DNA from: Spyradosoma sp004558035
Lineage (GTDB): Bacteria; Verrucomicrobiota; Verrucomicrobiia; Opitutales; UBA953
Reading direction: 5' to 3'
Length of the DNA: 64,000 nt
Assembly: GCF_050314555.1 (NCBI RefSeq)
Contig: NZ_JBNPNH010000003.1
Span: 62,001-126,000 of the forward strand
In this document: positions 8,452 to 15,897 of the stretch, one piece after another
Layout: each line of letters begins with the position of its first letter
Numbering within the stretch: position 1 is the first letter of the stretch
The notes under the pieces: model-generated
The model's input: the letters and a program-made list of their open reading frames with translations, nothing else
The model's database searches: none
Told to the model about the DNA's origin: nothing
Translations under genes and position numbers: made by a program

Positions 8452-9498
8452 TCAGAGATCCTTCAGCGCGAGGGAGAAGCGCAGCGCGGAGGCGATCTTT
8501 TCGCGCTTGAAGGCGCGCGCGGCTCGGAGGCGGTAAAGGCACGGCGGTTCGAGCGGGAAACGCCGCGCGCCCGTGAAGATGTTGGTGGAAAGGTGCCCGA
8601 GCGGGAACCAGCGTTCCGCGGAAAAATCGACGAAGAGCGCGATCAGCGGGCACTCGGTCGCGACGGCGAGATAGGCGTAGGCGTTCTCTCCGGAAAAGCA
8701 CAGGCGCGCGCCGCTCACGAGCCACGCGTCTTCCGGCGGCGTCGTCTTCCCGCGCAGGTCGATGACGTGCGCGCCGTGCGAATCGCGGCTGAAGCGCAGA
8801 AACGCCTCGTTCCCGCCGGCGCGGCCGAGCACGATGATCGGCATGCCGGAATCGCGCGTGATGCATTCCGCCGCCTGCGCGAAGACGGAAGAGGCGACGC
8901 CGTGCCCCGCCCGATTCGGATCCAGGCTGACGACCGCGTAGCGGCTCCGGGAATCGAGCCCGTATTTCTTCGCGATCTCGGCGAAGATCTCGCGCCTGGC
9001 GTCCTTATAGACCGAAAGCTCCATCACCGGGCGCTCGGGAACGGCGACGCCGAAGGGCTCGAGCACCTCGAAATTCAGAAACGCCTCGTGCCCGGCGAGC
9101 GCCTTTTTCCCGTCGACGATTTCGAGCGAGACGCCGCCGTCGTGCGTTCCCGCGCGCGCGACGGAAAAAGGAATCCCCGCCGCCTTCACCGCGTCGCCGA
9201 CCTTGCGGTCGAAGCTCAGGTGCGCGACGGCGTCGATCTTCTGTTTCCTGAAGCGCGCGGCGAGCTCGTCCGACGTGGATTCGGGCGAGATCGTGAAGAT
9301 GCCGTCGAGCGAAGGATGATCGACGAAGAGAGGCGCGAACTTCTCCTGAATCAGCAGGTAGAGGCGCGCCCCGGGCAGCGCGGCGCGCAGAGGCGCCAGC
9401 ACGGAGGAGGCGAGGACGACGGAGGCAAATTCCGCCGGCTGGGAAACGACGAGAGCCTGCGGCGCCAGCGAGGGCAGTTCTCCGACGTTCGTCACCAT
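8452..9498 (-). CDS. GT9-family (ADP-heptose:LPS heptosyltransferase-like) glycosyltransferase
   Basis: A 348-residue protein with the two-domain layout of glycosyltransferase family 9. It has an N-terminal segment QALVVSQPAEFASVVLASS...LPGARLYLLIQE (the motif for LPS core heptosyltransferases) and a C-terminal half with the nucleotide-binding stretch MPIIVLGRAGGNEAF, LRGKTTPPEDAWLVSGARLCFSG and a late GHLSTNIFTG. These enzymes add heptose to lipid A core. The acceptor here is unknown, and the family signature GxSxG-type blocks are weaker than in WaaC/WaaF. The start codon overlaps the end of the ThiE-like gene by 7 bases, which suggests coupling. Confidence 0.7.
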   Translation of the reverse strand: MVTNVGELPSLAPQALVVSQPAEFASVVLASSVLAPLRAALPGARLYLLIQEKFAPLFVDHPSLDGIFTISPESTSDELAARFRKQKIDAVAHLSFDRKVGDAVKAAGIPFSVARAGTHDGGVSLEIVDGKKALAGHEAFLNFEVLEPFGVAVPERPVMELSVYKDARREIFAEIAKKYGLDSRSRYAVVSLDPNRAGHGVASSVFAQAAECITRDSGMPIIVLGRAGGNEAFLRFSRDSHGAHVIDLRGKTTPPEDAWLVSGARLCFSGENAYAYLAVATECPLIALFVDFSAERWFPLGHLSTNIFTGARRFPLEPPCLYRLRAARAFKREKIASALRFSLALKDL

Positions 9499-10133
9499 TT
9501 TCGGCGAAGCGCGCGGTACGCGCTCACGGGATCGGAGCCGCTTTCCCAGACGGCGCCCACGGCGGCGACGCCGTCGAAGCCCAGCCTGCGGCAGAGCCGC
9601 ACGTTGTCCGCGGCGACGCCCCCGAACGCGAAGATCGGCGCGGAAAATCCGTGCCCGCGCGCGTAGGCGGCGATCGCGCCGAACTCCGCGGGCGTGCGCG
9701 CGGGAACGGTCAGGTCGCGGTCCGCGCGCGGGAACACCGGCCCGAGCATCACGCAGCGGCACGCGCCGCCGAGCTTTTCCAGGTCCGCGTATTCGCGGCA
9801 CTGAACGCTGATCTTTTCGCGCGGGAGATCCGCCGGAAACGCGGCGTCCGCCGAAACGTGATAGCCGAGCAGCCCGAATTTCTTCACGAGCTCGGGGCAC
9901 TGGTGAAGCACGACGCGGGAACGGAACTCCGTGGGAAGCGCGCGCAACCACGCGGCGACCTTGTCCGCGTTCCAGCGCGGCCGGCGGAGATGGTATTCGG
10001 AAAGCCCCCGTTCAAAGAGCCCGCGGACCGCGTCCTCTTCGTTCTTGAGGTTTCCCGAGGGCGAAAGCACGACGACCGGCGCCGTCTCGCGGGGCGGGAA
10101 AAATAATGCGGAAACTGCTTTGAACACGGACAT
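9492..10133 (-). CDS. Thiamine-phosphate synthase/TenI-like TIM barrel protein
   Basis: A 213-residue protein starting at ATG (MSVFKAVSALFFPP). The order of motifs fits the ThiE/TenI family: VVLHQCPELVKKFGLLGYHV corresponds to the strand holding GVHLG in ThiE, CRCVMLGPVFP to the GPIFPT strand, and IFAFGGVAADNVRLCRRLGFDGVAAVGAVW to the final phosphate-binding GGI...G region. Canonical ThiE catalytic residues are only partly recognisable and the N-terminal pyrophosphate-binding KD pair is absent, so it may be a TenI-like regulator or an enzyme with another role. It is followed with overlap by the GT9 gene. Confidence 0.68.
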   Translation of the reverse strand: MSVFKAVSALFFPPRETAPVVVLSPSGNLKNEEDAVRGLFERGLSEYHLRRPRWNADKVAAWLRALPTEFRSRVVLHQCPELVKKFGLLGYHVSADAAFPADLPREKISVQCREYADLEKLGGACRCVMLGPVFPRADRDLTVPARTPAEFGAIAAYARGHGFSAPIFAFGGVAADNVRLCRRLGFDGVAAVGAVWESGSDPVSAYRALRRKW

Positions 10134-10136
10134 GCG

Positions 10137-10166
10137 TAAAACAAAAATCCCACGACGAAGCGTGGG
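10137..10166 (-). terminator. Rho-independent terminator
   Basis: Read on the minus strand: a perfect 6-bp stem CCCACG/CGTGGG with a 6-base loop, then ATTTTTGTTTT. It lies downstream of the AURKAIP1-type gene and just before the ThiE-like start, so it should end the small transcript. Confidence 0.65.
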
Positions 10167-10258
10167 GAAACGTGTTTTTTTTCGAAAGAGGAAACGCGCT
10201 TCCCGGAAGCGGCGCGCGAGGCGGCTTCCGGGAAAAGCGGCGCGCCGATTCAATCGGC

Positions 10259-10357
10259 CTAGCCCCAGAGACGCTTCTTGTGGCGGTTCGCCTTCGAGCG
10301 TTTCCGGCGTTTGTGCTTGTTCATCTTCAGACGACGTTTTTTCTTGAGATTGCCCAT
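10259..10357 (-). CDS. AURKAIP1/COX24-domain small basic protein
   Basis: A 32-residue protein, MGNLKKKRRLKMNKH followed by KRRKRSKANRHKKRLWG, almost entirely Lys/Arg/His/Asn. It matches the AURKAIP1/COX24 domain also present in mitochondrial small-subunit protein mS38; bacterial versions are tiny and widespread in Bacteroidota, Chlamydiota and Verrucomicrobiota. By analogy it probably binds rRNA in the small ribosomal subunit. The first of two ATGs (codons 1 and 12) is taken because NLKKKRR is part of the conserved block. It is monocistronic, with a terminator downstream. Confidence 0.88.
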   Translation of the reverse strand: MGNLKKKRRLKMNKHKRRKRSKANRHKKRLWG

Positions 10358-10998
10358 TTGTTTCGATGGTTGATTTGAAAATTGAAGCGCAAGTATCGCC
10401 TTTATCCGGGCGCGTGTAAAGCCATTTTTTCGGAAACGCCGGAAAAAGCGCCGCCCGCCCCTCCGAGGACCGCGGACGAAAACGTTCTTAACCACGAATC
10501 GACACGAATTTTCGCGAATTTAAAAGTATCCATAAAAAAATTACAATAGTCCCTGCGGGACGCGCGCGGGAACGCGCATGGGAGCGCCGAGCCCCGAAGG
10601 GGCGGAACAAACGGAACCCATGCGCGCCGCGGAGCACGCTTGGGGGACGCCGCAAGCACGGACCGCGCCTGAAAGGCGCAACCGTCCGAGGCGTCCGACG
10701 CCCCGCGATACGCCGTTCCCGCGGGGCAGTTGCGCCTTTTAGGCGCGTGTTCTTTTTGAGCCGCAGTCCCAAGCGGCATTCCGCCGCATGGGATTATTCT
10801 TGTTCCGCATTTCATGCGGATCTGCGCGAGAACATATGGGAGCGGAGACGTCCACGTCTCCGTCGCGGGAACGCGCGGACGCCGCGCGGCGGAAGTTCGT
10901 CCACGGGAAATCGCATGCCGCGGGAACGAAGCCGGGAATGTCTTCGCCCCCAAAACCGCAAAACAGAAAGGCGCTGCGCGTCTGCGCCTTTCCTGCCG
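10358..10998. other. Repeat-rich intergenic region, no gene seen
   Basis: 641 bases without a credible coding frame. The first part contains the degenerate phrase ACCACGAATCGACACGAAT followed by TTTCGCGAATTT. Then comes an A+T-rich patch near 10,520 and a 230-bp dispersed repeat (listed separately). After that are a palindrome GGAGACGTCCACGTCTCC near 10,844 and a CGCGGGAACGAAG...CTTCGCCC element near 10,918 that recurs at 12,580 and 57,014. It probably contains the terminator for the A+T-rich gene to the right and the promoter of the small basic protein to the left, but I cannot place either firmly. Confidence 0.7.
10591..10822. repeat. Dispersed 230-bp palindrome-rich repeat, copy 1
   Basis: Similar over its full length to 56,208-56,442 in the same orientation. 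Both contain the order GCCCC..GGGGCGGAACAAA, CCCATGCGCG, CTTGGGG, a GCGCC..GGCGCAACCG hairpin, CGCCGTTCCCGCGGGG, TTGCGCCTTT..GGCGCGTGTTC, GCCGCATGGG.TTATTC and finally TTGTTCCGCATTTCATGCGG. Most differences fall between the stems. It carries no coding frame and fits a REP/BIME-type element. Confidence 0.82.
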
Positions 10999-12345
10999 CT
11001 AAAGGAGGGAATGGGGAACTTTCTTCTCCGCAAAAACCTGAATATCGATCATGCCCCAACCCGATTTGCACCATTCGCTTTGGCCCTCCAGCGTATGTTC
11101 GGCTCTCCTTATGAGCGGCCGCAGCTGCGCGTCCAGCTCCTTAAAGGCTTTCTGGCGGAGCGTTTTCGGCTGCACGTCTTTTGAAAGCCCTTCTTTTTCC
11201 AGCTCCGCCCGCCAATCTTCCTGAAGAGTTTTAAAAGAAGCGCGCATGCTTTTAAAATAAGTTCCGTATGCGGACAAACGCGTCAATATGGCTTGCCGAT
11301 TCCCTCCCCAACGCGGTAATACCGCTTTCCGGGAGCTTCCTTTGATCATTTGTTCCCCATTAGTCAACGGCACGACGCTGAAGGGAAACAAGCCCAAGTA
11401 TTCATGGACTCCCCCCAAAGCCGGTATTCCTGAACACGTTAGCCCAAAAACCGGCGTCACGATATCCGGAAAAGTTTCGCCGATATTCCAAAGGGGCGCG
11501 CCCAAGCGCTTTTGAATCTCGAATTTCAGCGGATTGCCGCCGGCTAAATGCTTCATCAGATAAGCTTCATCATAATATTTTTGCGGAATATAGTCTTTAT
11601 ATCGATTGCGAATATATTTTATCCTTTTTGGCGAAAAGGAAGAAGTATCTTTTAACGTCGGATCTTGTGAAACATCTTCCAGAGAAACGGGTTTAAAGCG
11701 CGTCGGAATCAAGAGGAGCTTGCCGAGATAGGCGCCCCTATACATCTCTTTGAGCGTAAGCTGCGGAATCGGCGAAAACATAAAATGCAGATTTTCGTTC
11801 AGCACTTCCGCAAGCGTTTCAAGATAAACCGCGTCTTTCCTGGAAAGCTCCGCCTTCAGCTTGGGAGACAAGGAAACGTAAGGCTTTTTTAGCGGCGTTT
11901 TTTGGGGCGCGATCCATTCGGCAGCGCCGAACGTCAGCGGCACGACGAAAATACGCCGGGTGCCGGAAAGATAAATGCCGAGCGCATCCGTCTGATAAAA
12001 CACAAACGCCATGCTGTTCCTGTGAATGTTCTTTCTTTCGTCTTTTGAGCGCACGCTCTTGGCAAAATTAATATAATCTCTTTTGGAATCGACCAATTTT
12101 TTAAAGCGAGGCGTCAGCATGTCTTTCCAGACAGGCACTTTTTTTTCAATCTCGTCCCACCATTGCTTTCTGTCCGGATTACGCTCCGTCAGGCAATCTC
12201 CAGCCGGGTCAAGCAGCTTGTCCGCGCCTTTTCTTTCAGCCGACGGTGCCGCATAAAGCGCCGACGGCGTGTTCGTCATTTCCGCGAGAACGGCGGAGGA
12301 GACGCCCGCGAGCGCGACAAGAAGCAATGCGATTTTTGTCTTCAT
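10999..12345 (-). CDS. Exported protein of unknown function, A+T-rich
   Basis: A 448-residue protein starting at ATG with a clear signal peptide (MKTKIALLLVALAGVSSAVLA). The rest is Lys-rich and mostly helical, with several aromatic motifs such as NPDRKQWWDEIEKKVPVW, FVFYQTDALGIYL, RRIFVVPLTFGAAEW and GVHEYLGLFPFSVVPL. I recognise no family and no catalytic signature. The G+C content is visibly lower than in the neighbours, especially at 11,530-11,660 and 12,020-12,180. I find no GGGAACG heptamer inside it, although surrounding genes carry one about every 250 bases. Similar repeat elements lie on both sides. These features suggest recent acquisition. Its role is unknown; it is likely periplasmic or surface-located. 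Confidence 0.75.
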   Translation of the reverse strand: MKTKIALLLVALAGVSSAVLAEMTNTPSALYAAPSAERKGADKLLDPAGDCLTERNPDRKQWWDEIEKKVPVWKDMLTPRFKKLVDSKRDYINFAKSVRSKDERKNIHRNSMAFVFYQTDALGIYLSGTRRIFVVPLTFGAAEWIAPQKTPLKKPYVSLSPKLKAELSRKDAVYLETLAEVLNENLHFMFSPIPQLTLKEMYRGAYLGKLLLIPTRFKPVSLEDVSQDPTLKDTSSFSPKRIKYIRNRYKDYIPQKYYDEAYLMKHLAGGNPLKFEIQKRLGAPLWNIGETFPDIVTPVFGLTCSGIPALGGVHEYLGLFPFSVVPLTNGEQMIKGSSRKAVLPRWGGNRQAILTRLSAYGTYFKSMRASFKTLQEDWRAELEKEGLSKDVQPKTLRQKAFKELDAQLRPLIRRAEHTLEGQSEWCKSGWGMIDIQVFAEKKVPHSLL

Positions 12346-12678
12346 GGGTTTTGCGAAATCTCCCCGAAAAGAGCGCGCTTGCGGGAACACCGCGTTCTCG
12401 CGACGAAAACGCCTCGTTTTCGAGCTCGCCCGATTCTGCAAAAAAAAACGCGCGACAAGCGCAAACGCGTCGGCGGGCATTTCGCGCCCGCCGTCGCCGC
12501 CGAATCCGAGCGCCCGCGGCGAGTTATTCACAGGCTGCACGCTTTGGGAGCGGGGCGTCCGCGTCTCCGCCGCGGGAACGAAGACTGGAATGCCTTCGCC
12601 CGAGCGTTTTGGGGACACGATCTGACTCCACGCTTCGCTTACCAGTCGTTTGGCGAAATCGGGAAAAAGAATTTCCTT
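12346..12678. other. Intergenic region with repeat element, no gene seen
   Basis: 333 bases between two minus-strand genes with no credible coding frame. Near 12,549-12,604 it holds GGGGCGTCCGCGTCTCC and a CGCGGGAACGAAG..GGAATGCCTTCGCCC element, both also found near 10,850-10,950 and, in part, near 57,000. The A-rich stretch at 12,437-12,450 is inside the probable promoter side of the A+T-rich gene. I see no RNA gene. Confidence 0.6.
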
Positions 12679-13881
12679 TTAAGAGGCTCTCGACGAAGCG
12701 ACAGGAATGTCGCCTCCCCGGAAGAGCCGCGAGAGCCAACGGCGCACGGGAACGTCGTAGAGCCGGAGCGCGAGCCACGCCAGCGCGATGCAGCCGAAAT
12801 ACAGCGCGAGCGCGCCGGGAAGCGACTGCGCGAAGGTGAGGTTTTCGTTCTTCACCCACGCGAAATAAAGGTAGATGAACGGGTAGTGCACGATGTAAAG
12901 CGGGTAGGAGATGTCGCCCAGGAAGGTGCACACGCGCGCGGTCGCCCTGCCGCCCGCCTTGCCCGAGGCGCCGAGCCACACGATCAGCGGGAACGCGACG
13001 ACGCAGCACAGCACGTCGTAGAGCCCGTTCTGCCACGGCGCCGCCTCCCCGCCGACGCGCGGGAACGCCGCGAGCGCGACGAACGCCACCGCGCCGACCC
13101 AGAACGCGACTCCGCCGCGCACGCGCAACGGACGGAAAATCCGCGCAATCAGCAGCCCCGCCGAAAACGAGAACGCGAGCCGCAGGAAGCCGCCCGCGAG
13201 ATTGTTCGGCGTCATCGCGAAGCCGACGCAGACGTCGCCCGGCGCCGTTTCCGCGAGCCCGAACCACGGCGCCGTCAGCGCGAACGCCGCGAGCCCGATT
13301 CCCGCCGCGACGGTCAGCGCCGCAAGCGCGAGCGTCGGCAGCCGCCGCACGACGAGCGCGTAGAGCACGTTGCCGACGTATTCGAAGAGCAGCGACCACG
13401 TCGGGCCGTTCAGCGGATACATTTCAGTCACGCCGCGGATTTCCGTTCCCGTGCCCGCGGGGATCATCAGCGCGTTCATCAGCGTCGCGACGAGCAGCGC
13501 GGCGACGGAAATCTTCGAGACGTCCCAGAACTCGCAGCCCTGCGTGTAGAACATCGCCCCGCCGATGAGCGCGCCGAGCACGACGAGCGGCTGCAGCCGG
13601 ATCAGGCGGCGCCTGAAGAACCCGCCGACGCTCAGCGTTCCCGCGCGCAGGCGCTCGTCATACGCATAGCCGACGACGAAGCCCGACAGGATGAAGAAAA
13701 AGTCCACCGCGAGGTAGCCGTGATTGACGCGCTGGTCGAAATGGCTCGTCGCGAACGCTTCGAAAATGTGAAACCAGACGACGGTGAGCGCCGCGACGCC
13801 GCGCAGCCCGTCGAGCAGCGCGTAGTGCGGTTTCGTGTCCGCGAACGCCGCCGCGGAAGTTTCGGGAAGGGGATTTTTCAT
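12679..13881 (-). CDS. Acyltransferase 3 (OafA/YrhL-type) membrane protein
   Basis: A 400-residue polytopic membrane protein of the acyltransferase-3 family. The N-terminal block HYALLDGLRGVAALTVVWFHIFEAF holds the conserved Arg and His of the family. VDFFFILSGFVVGYAYDERL is the next signature, followed by about nine more hydrophobic helices, including GDISYPLYIVHYPFIYLYF near the C-terminus. Such proteins move acyl groups (often O-acetyl) across the inner membrane onto LPS, peptidoglycan or exopolysaccharide. No SGNH domain is fused here. It stands alone, with repeat-containing spacers on both sides, so its target cannot be inferred. Confidence 0.92.
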   Translation of the reverse strand: MKNPLPETSAAAFADTKPHYALLDGLRGVAALTVVWFHIFEAFATSHFDQRVNHGYLAVDFFFILSGFVVGYAYDERLRAGTLSVGGFFRRRLIRLQPLVVLGALIGGAMFYTQGCEFWDVSKISVAALLVATLMNALMIPAGTGTEIRGVTEMYPLNGPTWSLLFEYVGNVLYALVVRRLPTLALAALTVAAGIGLAAFALTAPWFGLAETAPGDVCVGFAMTPNNLAGGFLRLAFSFSAGLLIARIFRPLRVRGGVAFWVGAVAFVALAAFPRVGGEAAPWQNGLYDVLCCVVAFPLIVWLGASGKAGGRATARVCTFLGDISYPLYIVHYPFIYLYFAWVKNENLTFAQSLPGALALYFGCIALAWLALRLYDVPVRRWLSRLFRGGDIPVASSRAS

Positions 13882-13936
13882 GCGTTCACCTTAACCCGCG
13901 CCGCGTCCGCCTTACAAACGAAAGTTTGATAAAGAA

Positions 13937-13954
13937 GAGCTTAAAGCTTAAAGG
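13937..13954. repeat. Heptad array A (GCTTAAA units)
   Basis: Two exact tandem GCTTAAA units in the gap between divergent acyltransferase and gpmI genes. Short, listed because eight other spacers in the window show the same 7-bp period. Confidence 0.5.
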
Positions 13955-14149
13955 GAAGTTTGCGCGGGCAGATTCCGAGGGCAAGCGGGACGCTCGCCCT
14001 CCTTTTCGTTCCCGCGACGCCGAATGAAAAAACTCTTTTTCCGCTTCTGTTCCTTCCCGGTTCAAAAAATTCGGCGGCGCGGTTTTCTTCGCGTGCTTTG
14101 CGTTTGAAATTGCGCCGTTCCCGCGAAAGGGGCAAAATCGTCGGTACTT

Positions 14150-15721
14150 ATGAGCAAAACAGTTCTACTCGTCATCCGAGACGGTTGGGGAGCCAACCAC
14201 CACAAGGAACAGGACAAATACAACGCGCTGAAAATCGCGGACATCCCGTTCTCGAACAAACTTTCCGCCGAATGGCCGCGCACGGAAGTCGCCGCGCACG
14301 GTCCCGCGGTCGGGCTGCCCGAAGGCATCATGGGCAATTCCGAAGTCGGGCACCAGAACATCGGCGCCGGGCGCATCGTTCCGCAGGAAATCATGCGCAT
14401 CGACCTCGGTCTCACCGACGAAGGCATGAAGAACAACGCCGTGCTTCAGGCCGCGTTCGGGAACGTCGTCAAGACCGGCGGCGCGCTTCACCTGATGGGG
14501 CTCGCGAGCGCCGCCGGCGTGCACTCGACGCTCCCGCACCTCTACGGGCTCATCCGCGGCGCGAAGGCGGCGGGCGTGAAGAACGTCTGCATCCACGCGT
14601 TCATGGACGGCCGCGACTCTCCGCCGACCTCGGGCGTCGGATTCATCAAGGAAATCGAGGACAAGTGCGCCGAAATCGGGCTCGGCAAAATCGCCACCGT
14701 CGCCGGGCGCTTCTGGGCGATGGACCGCGACAACCGCTGGAACCGCGTCGAAAAGGCGTACCGATGCCTCATCGGCGAAGACGCGCTGACCGCCGAGTCC
14801 GCGACCGCCGCCGTCGAATGGTATTACAAGAATCCGTCCTCGGATTCCGAACAGGGCGACGAGTTCGTGCTCCCGACCCGCATCGTCAAGGACGGCGCTC
14901 CCGTGGGGAAAATCGCCGACGGCGACAGCGTCATCTTCTTCAATTTCCGCGGCGACCGCCCGCGCGAGCTCACGCACGCGTTCATCGACGATTCGTTCGA
15001 CGGCTTCGCGCGCGCGAAGAAGCTCGACATCTACTACGCCACGATGACGGAATACCAGAAGGGCCTCTGCCCGAACGTCGTGTTCCCGAAGCCCGCGCCG
15101 ATGGTCAACATCCTCGGCGACTGGATCGCGAAGCAGGGGCTGAAGCAGTTCCGCACGGCGGAAACGGAAAAGTTCCCGCACGTCACGTTCTTCTTCAACG
15201 ACTACCGCGACGAGCCGTTCCCGGGCGAAGAGCGCGGGCTCATTCCCTCGCCCAAGGAAGTCTCCACCTACGACCAGAAGCCGGAAATGTCCGCCGAGGG
15301 CGTGTGCCAATCGACAATCGACGCGCTGCGCAGCGGCAAGTACGCGCTCATCGTCACCAACTTCGCGAACCCCGACATGGTCGGCCACACGGGCAAGCAG
15401 CCTGCGATCATCAAGGCGGTCGAAACCGTGGACAAGTGCCTCGAGCGCATCTGCGCCGTCGCCGACGAGTGCGGCGTGGACATGCTCGTCACCGCCGACC
15501 ACGGGAACGTCGATGAAATGTACGACGAGGCCACGCACGGCCCGCACACGCAGCACACGCTCAACCCCGTCGAAGTCGTGCTCTACGGCAAGGGCGTGAA
15601 GGACGTGAAGCTGCGCCAAAACGGCGGCGCGCTCGGCGACATCGCCCCGACGCTGCTCGACATGATGGGCCTGCCCACGCCTCCGGAGATGACCGGCAAG
15701 TCGCTCATCGTGAAGGGGTAA
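14150..15721 (+). CDS. gpmI: 2,3-bisphosphoglycerate-independent phosphoglycerate mutase
   Basis: Glycolytic/gluconeogenic enzyme interconverting 3- and 2-phosphoglycerate, 523 aa, normal for the Mn-dependent iPGM family. VIRDGWG near residue 8 carries the first metal-binding Asp. MGNSEVGHQNIGAGR holds the phosphorylated Ser. HAFMDGRDSPPTSG, GRFWAMDRDNRW, NFRGDRPRELT and VTADHGNVDEM with GPHTQHTLNPV complete the substrate and second metal sites. It faces eno convergently, with two terminators built of inverted GGGAACG motifs between them, so consecutive glycolytic steps are adjacent but on opposite strands. Confidence 0.97.
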   Translation: MSKTVLLVIRDGWGANHHKEQDKYNALKIADIPFSNKLSAEWPRTEVAAHGPAVGLPEGIMGNSEVGHQNIGAGRIVPQEIMRIDLGLTDEGMKNNAVLQAAFGNVVKTGGALHLMGLASAAGVHSTLPHLYGLIRGAKAAGVKNVCIHAFMDGRDSPPTSGVGFIKEIEDKCAEIGLGKIATVAGRFWAMDRDNRWNRVEKAYRCLIGEDALTAESATAAVEWYYKNPSSDSEQGDEFVLPTRIVKDGAPVGKIADGDSVIFFNFRGDRPRELTHAFIDDSFDGFARAKKLDIYYATMTEYQKGLCPNVVFPKPAPMVNILGDWIAKQGLKQFRTAETEKFPHVTFFFNDYRDEPFPGEERGLIPSPKEVSTYDQKPEMSAEGVCQSTIDALRSGKYALIVTNFANPDMVGHTGKQPAIIKAVETVDKCLERICAVADECGVDMLVTADHGNVDEMYDEATHGPHTQHTLNPVEVVLYGKGVKDVKLRQNGGALGDIAPTLLDMMGLPTPPEMTGKSLIVKG

Positions 15722-15749
15722 GGATTAAAGATTAAGGTTTAGAGAGGGC
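15722..15749. repeat. Heptad array B (GGATTAA/AGATTAA units)
   Basis: Directly after the gpmI stop: GGATTAA AGATTAA GGTTTAG AGAGGGC, about four units at period 7, running into the terminator stem. Confidence 0.5.
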
Positions 15750-15783
15750 GTTCCCGCGGTTTTTTCGCGGGAACGCTTTTTTT
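15748..15783 (+). terminator. gpmI terminator made of an inverted GCGTTCCCGCG pair
   Basis: A perfect 11-bp stem GCGTTCCCGCG / CGCGGGAACGC around a 7-base G/T loop, followed by seven T. Both arms contain the window's over-represented heptamer. Confidence 0.92.
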
Positions 15784-15840
15784 GTTCAAGAAGCGCGGCG
15801 GGAAGGCCGTCGCTCCGCCGCGTCTCCGGGAGCGCGGGGG

Positions 15841-15876
15841 AAAAAAAGCGTTCCCGGGGCAGCTCCGCGGGAACGC
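15841..15876 (-). terminator. eno terminator made of an inverted heptamer pair
   Basis: On the minus strand: GCGTTCCCGCGGAG, a short loop, CCCGGGAACGC, then seven T. It lies about 20 bases past the eno stop. Arms again contain CGTTCCC/GGGAACG. Confidence 0.9.
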
Positions 15877-15897
15877 TCTTCTTTGAGCTTCGGGCTC

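Noticed and set aside
9492..9951. Long N-terminal extension of the GT9 transferase
   Set aside because: It would overlap almost all of the ThiE-like gene; the ATG at 9,498 starts the family-like sequence and gives a normal length.
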